Below are positions 32,830 through 43,999 of a stretch of 64,000 bases of DNA, in pieces. How positions within the stretch are numbered: the stretch's first letter is position 1; each line of letters starts with the position of its first letter. Position numbers and translations under genes: made by a program. The DNA comes from Solen grandis. Lineage: Eukaryota > Mollusca > Bivalvia > Adapedonta > Solenidae. Location: assembly GCA_021229015.1 (NCBI GenBank), contig CM037789.1:29377988-29441987 (forward strand), written 5' to 3'. The notes beneath the pieces were generated by a model. The model did no database searches, had not been told where the DNA came from, and was given only the letters and a program-made list of their open reading frames with translations.

Positions 32830-33030
32830 ATGACATTAGTTCTCTCTCTAGAGGTTGCCAAAGGCCAATGGTACTGGATCTGAATAGGTTCAAGCACCTT
32901 CGTGGAGGCAAGGAATTTTCATGGCCTTTCCAGGTAGCAAAGTACTGGTCCAACCCAGGAACCTTCAATATAGATTAGAATAAGTTGTAAGTAAGAATGT
33001 GATTCCTAAATTGACATAGAATAAATGATA
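32830..33030 (+). mobile_element. SINE-B copy 7
   Basis: Body 'catggcctttccaggtagca' and 'aagtactggtccaacccagg' are well kept. The head is diverged and the tail reads 'aattgacatagaataaat'. A 73-aa open frame crossing it is an artefact. Confidence 0.75.
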
Positions 33031-33077
33031 AAATTTCAGTAAATATTTCATTGCTTGATTATACATTTTGTCAGTTC

Positions 33078-33306
33078 TTAACCCTTTCCCTCATATAGAC
33101 TCATTTTGATGCACTCAGTAGGTACCACATAAAGCCTGATCTGCAGAAAAACGAGTTAAACCTTACCAAATTTAATTACAGAATCCTCATTTCCAGACCA
33201 CTTAGGAGCAGCGAACAGCATAAAACCTGATCACTCGCAGGCTGATCTGGTTTTATGCTGTTCGCATAGGTCTTTTCATGCTTTCCTCTATGAGGGAAAG
33301 GGTTAA
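33078..33306 (+). mobile_element. MITE-A copy 7, deletion subtype
   Basis: Complete ends with TTAA. The palindrome has lost about 13 bases of its left arm, leaving 'cctgatcactcgcaggctga'. The same junction occurs in copy 10. Confidence 0.94.
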
Positions 33307-33356
33307 GTTAATAGTATTTTTCAGTTGAGTTACAATTTCTTCTCAATATAGGACTT

Positions 33357-33562
33357 TTAACACATTTCTTAATAGAGACTCAATTTGACACTTGATCTGG
33401 TTCTCCTTTCTGTTGCTTATACAGTATTTAAGCTCAGATTCTATGAACACAGTCTGCGTGGCAAAAAAAAATCATTGTTTCATATATTATCTTAGGTTCA
33501 GACAATCAGTATTCATCAAATCATAAATTTGTTCATGAATATTCATAAGGTAAAGGGGTTAA
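33357..33562 (+). mobile_element. MITE-B copy
   Basis: TTAACACATTTCTTAATAG at the left and 'cataaggtaaaggggttaa' at the right, with 'tcagattctatgaacacagt' inside. Confidence 0.8.
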
Positions 33563-33652
33563 GAATAACTAAGTATTAAAGTATTGATGGTTACAGGTAT
33601 TCGAGATATTTTTTAGCATTTGTCTGTCATGTAATGTATGATTGATTACAAA

Positions 33653-33733
33653 TTGAGGGGTGAGAGCAAAACTAGGCTAAGTGCTCATACAGATATATAT
33701 GCATTTAGCCTGTTTTGGCTCTCACTCCTCGAA
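33653..33733. repeat. Family J mini-palindrome copy 2
   Basis: The arms 'gaggggtgagagcaaaacta' and (inverse) 'gaggagtgagagccaaaaca' continue into 'aggctaa', around a loop with 'atatatat'. The arms match those at 23757-23841; the loop differs. Confidence 0.8.
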
Positions 33734-33895
33734 ATGTAGAAGGAGAGGAGGAAAAAATAATTGAATTGAAACTAGAATTCTGAATCACAGAGACATATTT
33801 GGCTTGACTGTTTTAGATAAGTTTTCATAAAAACACGATTACAGTCTGGTTTTAGCATCCTTCTGTGGTGTAAAATTTCAAACACTTAAAAATCT

Positions 33896-34127
33896 TTAAC
33901 CCTGTACTTCATATTAACTCATTTTGATGCCTTGTAAAACAGAGCAGGCCCTATACGAGATGTCAGATCAGGGTCTCCTCTGTTTGCTTATACAATACTG
34001 TAGCTCAGATTCTACACAGTCTGCAGAGCATAGAAAAATCCACTGTTCCATAAGCCATTTAAGTTCAGTTAATTAATATTCATGAAGCCAAACATTTGTA
34101 CATGAATATTCATGAAGTAAAGGGTAA
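33896..34127 (+). mobile_element. MITE-B copy, near complete
   Basis: TTAACCCTGTACTTCATA at the left, 'tcagggtctcctctgtttgc' and 'attctacacagtctgc' inside, 'catgaagtaaagggtaa' at the right. Confidence 0.88.
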
Positions 34128-34173
34128 ATCCAGATGAGACTGCCAATACCATAACTTACAATGTAAATCTTGA

Positions 34174-34332
34174 TTAACCCTTTCCCTCATATAGACTCAT
34201 TTTGACGCACTCATAGGACCAAAGCCGACCTGCATAAAACCTGATCAGCCTGCGAGTTACTCGCAGGCTGATCTGGTTTTATGCTGTTTGCATAGGTCTT
34301 TTCATGGTATCCTCTATGAGGGAAAGGGTTAA
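34174..34332 (+). mobile_element. MITE-A copy 8, short form (159 bp)
   Basis: Both TTAA ends and the palindrome are intact, but about 80 bp between 'acgcactcatagg' and 'cataaaacctgatcagcc' are missing. The 87-aa minus-strand open frame overlapping it is an artefact. Confidence 0.93.
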
Positions 34333-34334
34333 AA

Positions 34335-34900
34335 CTGTTTTCTGTATTAGTATGAAGTGTTAGCAACAGTTGGGTACCTAGGGTGCAATTCTCAGGCTCT
34401 GTAGCATTTTTAAACAACAGGGGAAGGTCAAGGAATTTACCTGGAATCTCAGACACCATGTCATTGGTTGTCATTCAAAATGTTATCTCACCAATCTGTA
34501 AAAGATGAGCACTGTCTGTCGGAAATTGGCATTTTAGTAAAAAAAGTTGCTTCTTTGGCACAATTGAGGGTTTTGAAGCAAAATTTGGATGTGACTGTTG
34601 TTAAACCAATGGAGTCTGAAGATGGTTAGGGTATATACACAGTGTTTCTTCAGTAATCACAATAAGATAGGGACACCAATTATACCATGCAGGCATTAAC
34701 CCTTACCTGCATACAGATGCATTTTGGCGAAAAGAGGAGACACGGATAATACAGCTCCTGGAAGAAGTACTTTGTAGTCTTACTAATTTGAAATGAAACA
34801 AAGTTAATAGAAAAGATAATATTCACAAACTTTTTTTCTGGCGTTAGATTTGAATTTTTTTATCAATTAACAATATACTTGTCCATTTACAACAATATTG
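34335..34900. other. No gene recognised
   Basis: Unique AT-rich sequence. Confidence 0.45.
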
Positions 34901-34904
34901 GGGC

Positions 34905-35215
34905 AGAGATGTTGGAGTGCCTGCCTCTGGAGTGGGAGGTTGTTGGTTCAATCCCAGGCTGCAACATACCAAAGTAGTTAAAAATGGTACTGATAGCTCC
35001 CTGCTTGGTGCTCATCATATATACAGGGCAGTTCAAGGACTCAGGTTGGCCCGGTGTTGGGATAATTTGACTGGGTGTGGTATCATGCTACATGTCTACA
35101 GCGTGATACAGCGGTATGGCAGTACTATATTTGTCTCAAGTAGACACCGTCTCTTAATGACTGAAATATTGTTAGTTGGACATTCCAAAAAATCCCAAAA
35201 ATCAAACAAACGCTA
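34905..35215 (+). mobile_element. SINE-D copy, full length
   Basis: tRNA-like head 'gcagagatgttggagtgcct' with B box GGTTCAATCCCAGG; body 'gggataatttgactgggtgt' and 'ggtatcatgctacatgtcta'; 3' end 'atgactgaaatattgttag', a tail motif similar to that of SINE-A. The 99-aa open frame lies wholly inside it. Confidence 0.7.
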
Positions 35216-35219
35216 ATAT

Positions 35220-35930
35220 TGTATGTAGTTACTTAGCAACAACATTTAACTTTGTAGACTCAGAATCTTCCTTAATGATAGATGGAATACCTTAAGTTAT
35301 GCATTTGTTGGCCTTTTTGTTTCTCAATATGTCAAAGTAAGAAAGGTTGACAGAAAAGCTCCAGCAAGAGTGATTAGGGTAATAGCTGGACTGCTGCTTC
35401 TAAAATGGTATGAACTTTAGGTACTGAATTATGTATGTTAATTGGGTGATAATAAAGTGCTAATTTGTAGAATCTGGTACCTTTGTCGGGCTCTCTGCAG
35501 AACTGGGGAATACATTCGTCCTGCTTAGATGACTGGAGCTCAGCTTTATCTGTTGATGATAGAAACATTTTATCCCATCTAGTGGGCACGGTGGTGTAAA
35601 ACTGGCATAACTCCCAGTATTTGTATATCTGTTTTAAAGGGTTTTTAAGGCGGTAATTAAGATGAATGGTAAATTGTTTGGTGTTTGGGGGGTTCTGTTG
35701 TTCCTTGGTATGTAAATATTACAGATTTGTAGAGTTATGTAGATATATCTCCCTGTCTGTGGAAGGGTGTGGTCTTCTTAATGTCACTTTCAACTTTTAC
35801 CATAATCTTGTTAATTATACAGCGATTTGAAAAGCAGAAATGTCTGATAATGAATCCCAGTCCAAATGGGTTTTACCAAAGGATTTTTATACCCCTTGTT
35901 TCACATAGTGGTGGTTATATAGTAATCGTG
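35220..35930. other. No gene recognised; possible MITE-H end
   Basis: 'gatagatggaataccttaag' at about 35277-35296 resembles one end of MITE-H. The rest is unique. Confidence 0.4.
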
Positions 35931-35936
35931 CACATC

Positions 35937-36420
35937 ATGTTCCGTCACATCCTCTTACGTCCCATCTTGTCACATTGCATCCCATGACATCCTGTCTTGT
36001 CACATTGCATCCCATGACATCCTGTCTCTTCCCATCTTGTTGCATTGTGCCCTGTCACGTCCTCTTACGTCCCATCTTGTCACATTGCATCCTGTGACAT
36101 CCTGTCTCATCCCATCTTGTCGCATTGTGTCCCGTCACGTCCTCTTACGTCCCATCTTGTCACATTGCATCCCGTGATTCCTGCCCTTATCCATCTTGTC
36201 ACATTGCATCCCTTGACGTCCTGTCTTGTCCCATCTTGTCGCAATGCATCCCGTCACGTCTTCTTACATCCCATCTTGTCACATTGCATCCCTTGACGTC
36301 CTGTCTTGTCCCATCTTGTCGCCCGTGACGTCCTGTCTTGTCCCATCTTGTCGCAATGCGTCCCGTCACGTCTTCTTACATCCCATCTTGTCACATTGCA
36401 TCTCATCATGTCCTATGCTC
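35937..36420. repeat. 40-bp minisatellite, pyrimidine-rich
   Basis: Monomers of about 40 bp begin 'cccatcttgtcacattgcat'. Two alternating types, one ending 'gacgtcctgtcttgt' and one ending 'cacgtcctcttacgt', give an approximate 80-bp higher-order period. Three plus-strand frames stay open over 66-83 codons because of the repeat. Confidence 0.92.
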
Positions 36421-36514
36421 ACATAACATGAAGTTTGGTTGTTACTGTGGTGGATAATGCCTTATGGACCAATCAGCAGACAAGTGCAGATAACTCAGTT
36501 GTTAGAATTAGGAT

Positions 36515-36640
36515 TTTGCTGTGCCATTGGACTGTATAGAAACTACAATATTGTATGAGCAATTAAAGAATTCCTTGATGAGACAGCTGTCTGTTGATCT
36601 GGGTCTGCTCTGTTTGCAAATGTGAGAAAATGATACTTAC
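36515..36640 (-). mobile_element. MITE-B fragment
   Basis: 'actgtatagaaactacaata' and 'gatctgggtctgctctgttt' match the centre of inverted MITE-B. Termini not found. Confidence 0.6.
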
Positions 36641-36644
36641 ATGT

Positions 36645-38250
36645 ATATCAGATAAATGCAGGCACAGATAGGGGACGTAAATTTGAACATGTCAAAAATT
36701 TGCTGTTTATTGGTTGGGTGGACCTGGTCACCCATAAAAATGTGTGTGTGTGTGGGGAGGGGGTCAGTGAAATAAACATATATACGTCAATTTTTGTATG
36801 CCACTCAGCTGCCTCCCCCCGCCCCCACCCCCTTGAATCTACCCATAAAAGGGTTAATGTTGATTTATAGTACAAGGTTAATTGGGGGTTAGATGGGATT
36901 CCTGTTATTTGTCCCATCCTGTCATGTTAGTGTCCCACATTATCAAAAGTACACTAACTACTCACACTGTTGTCATGGTGATGTAGAAGGGGAGGGGTGG
37001 GGGATATTCATCACCTTCAGTGATAGTTCTTGTTACAGTGTTGTCCAATGTGGCACGGTTACTGTGTTTGAACTTCGGATATAGCGCCAGTATGGATCCA
37101 CCCTGTAGTGAAATATCTGATCAACCTGCAAGTTATTCATAAACATATATGTTTTTTCAATGATAGCTCTCAATGTGGTAAAAGGTAAAATAGTTCAGAA
37201 TTCCCAGATGGGACTTATCATCAAATGTGATTTCCATCAGAATCTGATGATGATATTCCAGGTGGGTTTTTTTTGTTGTTTTTTTAGGTGAAAAGTAGTC
37301 AACTTTGGCTGCCTGGTGGATAACTTAGATGCCAGGTAATCTTTAGGTCCAACGTTCAAGACTGGCCTAGATGTTGATTTTTTTTAGGGAAAAGTGATGC
37401 AGGTTAAAGTTCATTAGTTGCTGCTGATATTTCATCTCTTTGAATGTTTAGGCAGGGTTTCCGATTTGATTTTAAACAAGCAAACAAGCCAAAAACTATT
37501 TGAATATCCTTTATTTTAACTCTTGTCATTTTTCTACCACTAGGTTTTTATTTATTTTTCTGGCATACAAAGTTATGTATTTTTTTTTAAAAAATGGTTA
37601 TAGCTCATGTTGAGACATGATAAAAGGAAATGTAAGGTGTATTTTCTTATAGTTAAACATCATCAAATTTATTCAATATTGAATTTGATTTTCAATTCTT
37701 TTCCTCTGAAATATTGATTAGGATCCACAAATTTGAAAAGATATGAATTGAAAACAGTTAAAAAAAAAAAAAAGACTACGCATTTCAAGTATTTTTTGCT
37801 AAGGGCAGTTAACTCTTCCATGACAAATTTATAGTAATAGCAAGAGTATCATGAGAGTTGTTTCCCTTGAACATGACTGGTTCCAAGTTCAATTGCCTCT
37901 GCGACTGCTTACACATGCAGACTGGTTCAGTGACAACTTGATATCCAATCAATAAGTATTGCACACTGAGACAGACTGGTATGCAGATAACAGAGGCAGC
38001 ATAGCACCACAGAATGTATTGAGAGTCAGTCGCCAGTTTCAAAGCATCAATAGATGGGCAGGGATCACATAATTGGCCGAGGGCAAAATATTGACAGCTT
38101 CCCCCTTATCTGTCTTTCTTTCAATGTACTCTATTGTGACACAAATTGAGCATGTATTCAAGACCATATAACATTCTGAAAGCCATTTCAGTTTGATAAG
38201 GATTTAGGACTAGTTTTTTGTGTGTTCGCTTAGGTTTTAAAACTTAACAA
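36645..38250. other. No gene recognised
   Basis: Unique sequence apart from a GT run (about 36741-36753) followed by GGGGAGGGGG, a C-rich block near 36812-36830, and A/T runs. No exon supported. Confidence 0.45.
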
Positions 38251-38257
38251 AAATATT

Positions 38258-38395
38258 TCAGTCATTTGGAGACTAAGTCTACATGAGACAGATATAATGC
38301 GTGCCAAAGACATGTGGCATGATACCACACCCAGTCACATTATCCTGTAACTGGGCTGGTCAGTTCTGTAACTATCGCTAAGTGTAGCAAGCATA
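38258..38395 (-). mobile_element. SINE-D copy, 3' part
   Basis: Inverted: 'tatttcagtcatttggagac', 'gacatgtggcatgatacc', 'acacccagtcacattatcct'. Head missing. Confidence 0.65.
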
Positions 38396-38514
38396 GGAGA
38401 CACGCCAATATCATTTTGAACAACTTTTGTTTTTAAACTGAGTATGAGGATTAAACCAAAGACAGTTTAGTTACAGGGCAGACACTCAAACATGAGGGCC
38501 AATTATTTTGGCTG

Positions 38515-38757
38515 TTAAACCTTTACTTCATATAGACTTGCAAACAGTAGACCCAGATCAGGTGTTCCTGAAAAGAGCTATCTGATCAGGGTCTCCTAAG
38601 ACTGTTTGCTCATACAATATTTTAGCTTAGATTCTACACAGTTGATCTGCATGGCAAAGAAAAAAATCAATTGTCTCATACACTATTTAAAGTTGAATAG
38701 ATTAGTATTCATCAAGTCATAAATTTGAACATGAATATTCATGAGGTAAAGGGTTGA
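38515..38757 (+). mobile_element. MITE-B copy, near complete
   Basis: TTAAACCTTTACTTCATATA at the left, 'ctgatcagggtctcctaaga' inside, 'catgaggtaaagggttga' at the right (last base pair of TTAA changed). Confidence 0.88.
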
Positions 38758-38816
38758 CCACCTTAATGATTCTGTTCAAAGTAAATTATGCAGTCATTTA
38801 AATATTTGTTATTTGT

Positions 38817-39056
38817 TTAACCCTTTCCCTCATATAGACTCATTTTGACGCACTCAATAGGTACCACATAAAGTCTGATCTACAGAAAACAACAGTTAAA
38901 CCTTACCAATTTTAATTAAAAAATCCTCATTTCCAGACCACTGAAGAGCAGTGAACAGCAAAACCTGATCAGCCTGCGAGTTATTCGCAGGCTGATCTGG
39001 TTTTATGTTGTTCGCATAGGTCTTTTCATGGTTTCCTCTATGAGGGAAAGGGTTAA
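38817..39056 (+). mobile_element. MITE-A copy 9
   Basis: Complete, TTAA ends, palindrome with 'gagttattcgcagg' centre. The 73-aa minus-strand open frame is the usual artefact. Confidence 0.95.
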
Positions 39057-39059
39057 GAA

Positions 39060-39815
39060 ATAAATTACTGCACAAGTCTGGCATGTTCATTTGACAGCTT
39101 GATGAATTGCACTTCATAGGATAGGGGGATCAGATTCGCATTCTATTTCTTGGAATACCATTGTTTCAATAATTCATCATTTATAGAGTGGCGCATTTGG
39201 CATTATATTTGCTACAGAAAACAACAATAAAACATTGGATATTTTTAGGGACTGATTATGCTGGGATTGATTTTAAAGCAGTTCGTTCACAGCTGGTCAT
39301 TGACTAAATATTTGATTTTTAACTCTTTGTATGTATTACATCTATAAATATACATCTTCCAACAAATAGTCACCCAGTGCATCTGTCCGTGATCGTAAAA
39401 GAAATGGGTGGTTTCCACAGTGGCAATACTGTCACAAACCCTGAACGAGTGAAGACAACATGTTTGTGGAATGTATCATATGATACTGCAAGCACATGCT
39501 TTTAGGATACCGTATTCTATATTTAACCGATTTCATCAAAGTTCCCTTTACGAAAATAGCGTTTTCCTGTGCAATGTGACCTACTCTGAGTTTAGTTGTA
39601 AGGAAACTAAGACTTCACCAACATAAACAAGGGAGAGTAGAGAAGTACCTTTTTTGTTATTTCTACTGATTATCAGTGTGAACAAGCTGCTTAAAGCTCA
39701 CTTCATTACTCTAGATTCAGATTGAACTGTTTAAATTTTTAGATGTCTGTATTTTGTTGTCCTTATGTCACCCAATATTAGATTGTTTGCAATCAGTTTT
39801 CACTTCTAGAGCAGT
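39060..39815. other. No gene recognised
   Basis: Unique sequence, slightly less AT-rich around 39370-39660; no splice-bounded open frame. Confidence 0.45.
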
Positions 39816-39816
39816 C

Positions 39817-40046
39817 TTAACCCTTTCCCTCATATAGACTCATTTTGACGCACTCAATAGGTACCACATAAAGCCTGATCTACAGAAAACCACAGTTAAA
39901 CCTTACCAAATTTAATTATAAAATCCTCATTTCCAGACCACTGAGGAGCAGCGAACAGCATAAAACCTGATCACTCGCAGGCTGATCTGGTTTTATGCTG
40001 TTCGCATAGGTCTTTTCATGGTGTCCTCTATGAGGGAAAGGGTTAA
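39817..40046 (+). mobile_element. MITE-A copy 10, deletion subtype
   Basis: TTAA ends. Carries the same palindrome deletion junction 'cctgatcactcgcaggctga' as copy 7. Confidence 0.94.
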
Positions 40047-40065
40047 CCAAACTTAAAAGGAATGT

Positions 40066-40250
40066 CCATTTGCCTCCTGAATTATGAATAGTAATTGACT
40101 GAACTTTATTTACATGATATATGAAACAATGAATTTTTCTTTGCCTTGAAGATTGTGTAGAATATGAGAAATCAGAAGAGACCCTGATCAGTCGGCTGGG
40201 TCTTTGCTCTGTTTGCTATTATGCGTCAAAATGCATCTATATGAGATATA
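40066..40250 (-). mobile_element. MITE-B copy, diverged
   Basis: 'gattgtgtagaatatgagaa', 'gaccctgatcagtcgg' and 'tgcgtcaaaatgcatctata' mark inverted MITE-B; both termini are poor. Confidence 0.65.
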
Positions 40251-40494
40251 GAGTTTTTATGGCTGATATTTAACCAGAAGATCAGGAGTTATGGCCCTTT
40301 ATCGTACTGAAGAATATTTATCACAGATTTCTTGGTTGAGAAAATACCTATATTTCATTCCTAAGCAAATATTGCAAGTAAGTAAAGAACCCATTTATGT
40401 CAACTATAACATTTTGTAAAACAAGAATGGTTTAATGTTTTCTTACCTCCAATGTTTAAAATTTGAGGTATAAATAAGTAAAATGGTTTTCATT

Positions 40495-40600
40495 TGTTGG
40501 TTGTTTGATTTACTTTGCACCTAGGAAGGTCATGAAAAATCCTTGCCCGAACAGAGTTCAAACCCACAAGATTTGAATCTTGTACGTTTCCACTGAACCA
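40495..40600 (-). mobile_element. SINE-B copy 8, partial
   Basis: 'tttgcacctaggaaggtcat', 'gagttcaaacccacaag' (inverse B box) and 'gtacgtttccactgaacca' (inverse A-box region). Confidence 0.6.
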
Positions 40601-40609
40601 AATACAAAG

Positions 40610-41100
40610 TTTGTGGAACTCTAACCAATTAACCTAGATCAGCAATTTAGGGCTGAGTATAGCTTTCTCCAAAATCATAATTATTTCAATACAACAGCCT
40701 CCATTATTGCAATACGTATTGATATGTGTTGGAGTTTAGTAGGACTCATTATTGCTGTTTTATTTGGAATGAAATCATATTCCCCTGCATTGAGCTTGTC
40801 ATTGGACACACTGATAAGGTGGGTACTCTAATTACACTGGAAAAGTACAGAAAATCCTCCGCAACTGTTAAGCGAAGTTAAAACATGAAGGGTATTCATA
40901 GAATTGTTCTAGGAATAAATGAATAATGCTCTTAATTTTCTGATAGATCATTTTGTATCTGAAAAACCAGTATAGAAAATTTGTACCAGTTTGTATTATA
41001 CCTAGGTAATTTGAATCTTGTTTATGCTGTACACAGGTGAATCGTTGCATCCCTACATGCAGGTAGGTCAGATTTTTTGTTCCCTGATCATCAGTATGAT
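40610..41100. other. No gene recognised
   Basis: Unique AT-rich sequence. Confidence 0.45.
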
Positions 41101-41108
41101 TCATATAC

Positions 41109-42140
41109 AGTAGAACCTCGTTAAACCAAAGTCCTTGAGACCAAGCTAAAAACTTCGAAATAATGGTTATTCGGATTAAAAATCAAATGGAAATTTCAGT
41201 TCCTATGCGTGCATGTCTGCGTTTTCGTTACCCCTGCAGATCGTGGAAATCGTTATGCCGTGAAAACCACCTATTAGGTGTACGTGTATGAAAATATGTA
41301 TATGTTCATGTTATGAAAAATAATAAAAATATTTCATAATCTACTGAGGTGTTTGTGATTAACATAATTGCTTTAACCTCATAGGGGAAACCATGAAAAG
41401 ACCTATGCGAACAACATAAAACCAGATCAGCCTGCGAGTAACTCGCAGGCTACTCACAGGCTGATCAGGTTTTATGCTGTTCGCTGCTCCTCAGTGGTCT
41501 GGAAATGAGGATTTTGTAATTAAATTTGGTGAGGTTTAATTGTGGTTTTCTGCAGGTCAGGCTTTATGTGGTATCTATTGAGCGCATCAAAATGAGTCTA
41601 TATGAGGGAAAGGGTTAACATGTCAACTTAGTGATACATATTTTTACCGTCGATCTGCTGCTTCAGGTAGCATTGCATGCTGGTGACGAATGAGATGATA
41701 TGGAATGTATTCAAGATCTGACACCTGGGTTAATCTGCTGTCATGTGCATATGTAACCTATCAGACATTGATAGCAATAATCAACATTTCTGGTCAGATG
41801 CAAATTGCCCAATCTCGAAAAGAGGTGTGAAAACTTTCCTGAGCCATCACACCAGGTGGCGACGCAAAACAAACTAGGTTACTGACCGGATACGATAAGG
41901 ACGATAACTGGTTCACGAAAATTTATGAAAACTGACTTAGAAATAAAAATAAAAAATATACATGAATTACGACACTGGGACCGGGATATTACTTCGAAAT
42001 AGCTAAAAAACTGAAATAGTTGAATTTGTATTAAACATTGTATTTAGTTAAAATAAGCAGGGAAGAAATCAGGACCAAAAATAAACTTCGAAATGGCAAG
42101 GAATTCGGTTTATGATGTTCGGTTTGGCGAGGTTCTACTG
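41109..42140. mobile_element. Tc1/pogo-like element, host of MITE-A
   Basis: The left end CAGTAGAACCTCGTTAAACC pairs with the inverse of the right end, which reads 'ggcgaggttctactg' on this strand. TA lies on both sides (41107-41108 and 42141-42142). Further inverted landmarks ('acttcgaaat', 'taaacttcgaaatgg') sit inside both ends. CAGTAGAACCTCG is a typical pogo/Tigger-type terminus. After removing the nested MITE-A about 786 bp remain, with no transposase open frame. Confidence 0.85.
41373..41618 (-). mobile_element. MITE-A copy 11, nested
   Basis: Inserted within the pogo-like element. The left terminus has lost 'ccctttc' ('tttaacctcatagggg'), and the palindrome has an extra partial arm ('caggctactcacaggctgat'). 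Confidence 0.92.
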
Positions 42141-42464
42141 TATCTCAAATCAGATCAATATCCTATTGAAGTTATTAAAACCCCCTTTCTCTTTATCAAC
42201 AATTAGAGTTGATAACAACAAGCTTAAGTTCCAAATCTTAAAAAAATTGCTTTGAGGAAAATCAAAATTTAATTGTTCATTGAAATACAGGCCTGTTCAC
42301 CCTGAGTATAGTAGTCAGTATTAAAACTGTCTTCAGTGGTCAGTCAGTAGTATTAAATAGCCAATCCATATTTAGTATAAACTTAATTATTTTTACGTCT
42401 TTTGGAAAATCAGTTAAATGACTTATACTTATCCTGTTTTGACACTTATACTTATCCTTTTTTG

Positions 42465-42600
42465 ACATTGCTGGGTTGGACCAGTACTTTGTGCCTAGAA
42501 AGGCCATGAAAAATCCTTGCCCCCAGATGGGAATTTAAGCCACAATCCCCTGGAGCTGCAGTCAGGTTTATAACACTGGACCACAGTGCTCTGTTAATTG
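42465..42600 (-). mobile_element. SINE-B copy 9, partial
   Basis: 'gctgggttggaccagtactt', 'cctagaaaggccatgaaaaa', 'taacactggaccacagtgc'. The tail is missing. Confidence 0.7.
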
Positions 42601-42604
42601 AAAT

Positions 42605-43030
42605 CTATCATCATTTGCCAGTGGGGAGGCACAAGACCTGTTCATTATTCCCCCATGTATGTTGTCATAGAGAATGGAGGAAACTAATTGTCAGTAATCA
42701 TTCCAGCCTGGCTGCGGCACTTGGAGTTATCCACAGTGTTGTCCCAGGGCACCAGCATATGTTTGTGTGGTAATCAGTACAACCACGTAGCAACAGCTTT
42801 ACTGTATAGACAAGCCACAGGGCTTATCAGTAACTACCTGAGTAGAGGAAGAAACTATGATGTATTGATCTGGTGACCAGGTTTCAAATGCATTTTGTAT
42901 TGATAACTGGGTTTATGTGTATTTTGTGAATCTAGGCTCATGTGAGTTTTTGATGAAAGAACATGTTCATGATTATGTGAGGCTGAGGGAAATGTGAAGG
43001 CTAAGGGTCATATTATGTGTGCATCTTTTA
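42605..43030. other. No gene recognised
   Basis: Unique sequence. A 62-codon open frame (42688-42876) has no supporting splice sites or start context. Confidence 0.4.
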
Positions 43031-43129
43031 TGTTGGGAAACTGAAATAAGGGTCATGTTAGTTTTTAACAAGTATGGATGAAAAAGGGTTTTAAAAAAGG
43101 GTCATGTGTTCATTGTAGAAAGACTCAGG

Positions 43130-43990
43130 GTCATGTGTTCTGTGAAATAAATGCTGAGGATGTGCAATTTATATGAGGGTCATGATAGTTATGTGCAACT
43201 TATATGAGGGTCATGATAGTTATGTGCAACTTATATGAGGGTCATGATAGTAATGTAAAACTTATTGAGGGTCATGGTAGTGATGTGCAACTTATATTAG
43301 GGTCATGATAATTGTGTGCAACTTATATGAGGGTCATGATAGTTATGTGCAACTTATATGAGGGTCATGATAGTTATGTGCAACTTATATGAGGGTCATG
43401 ACAGTGATGTGCATCTTATATGAGGGTCATGACAGTGATGTGCAACTTATATCAGGGTCATGACAGTCATGTGCATCTTATATGAGGGTCATGACAGTGA
43501 TGTGCAACTTATATCAGGGTCATGACAGTCATGTGCAACTTATATGAGGGTCATGACAGTGATGTGCAACTTATATTAGGGTCATGACAGTGATGTGCAA
43601 CTTATATGAGGGTCATGACAGTGATGTGCAACTTATATGAGGGTCATGACAGTCATGTGCATCTTATATGAGGGTCATGACAGTGATGTGCATCTTATAT
43701 AAGGGTCATGACAGTGATGTGCAACTTATATGAGGGTCATGACAGTGATGTGCAACTTATATGAGGGTCATGACAGTGATGTGCAACTTATATGTGGGTC
43801 ATGACAGTGATGTGCAACTTATATGAGGGTCATGACAGTGATGTGCAACTTATATGAGGGTCATGACAGTGATGTGCAACTTATATGAGGGTCATGATAG
43901 TTATATGCAACTTATATGAAGGTCATGGTATTTGTATGAAACTAAAATAAGGATCATGGTAGTTATTTGAAACTTAGTTATATGAGGGTC
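43130..43990. repeat. 31-bp minisatellite
   Basis: More than 25 units of 'gggtcatgacagtgatgtgcaacttatatga' type, 31 bp long. The left part uses 'gatagttatg' variants and the centre 'gacagtgatg' variants. Conservation is highest in the middle, as expected for unequal exchange. It adjoins the 30-bp array, which shares the core GAGGGTCAT. Confidence 0.93.
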
Positions 43991-43999
43991 ATGCTTGTT

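Noticed and set aside
34917..35216. 99-codon plus-strand open frame
   Set aside because: Falls entirely within the SINE-D copy, including its tRNA-like head.
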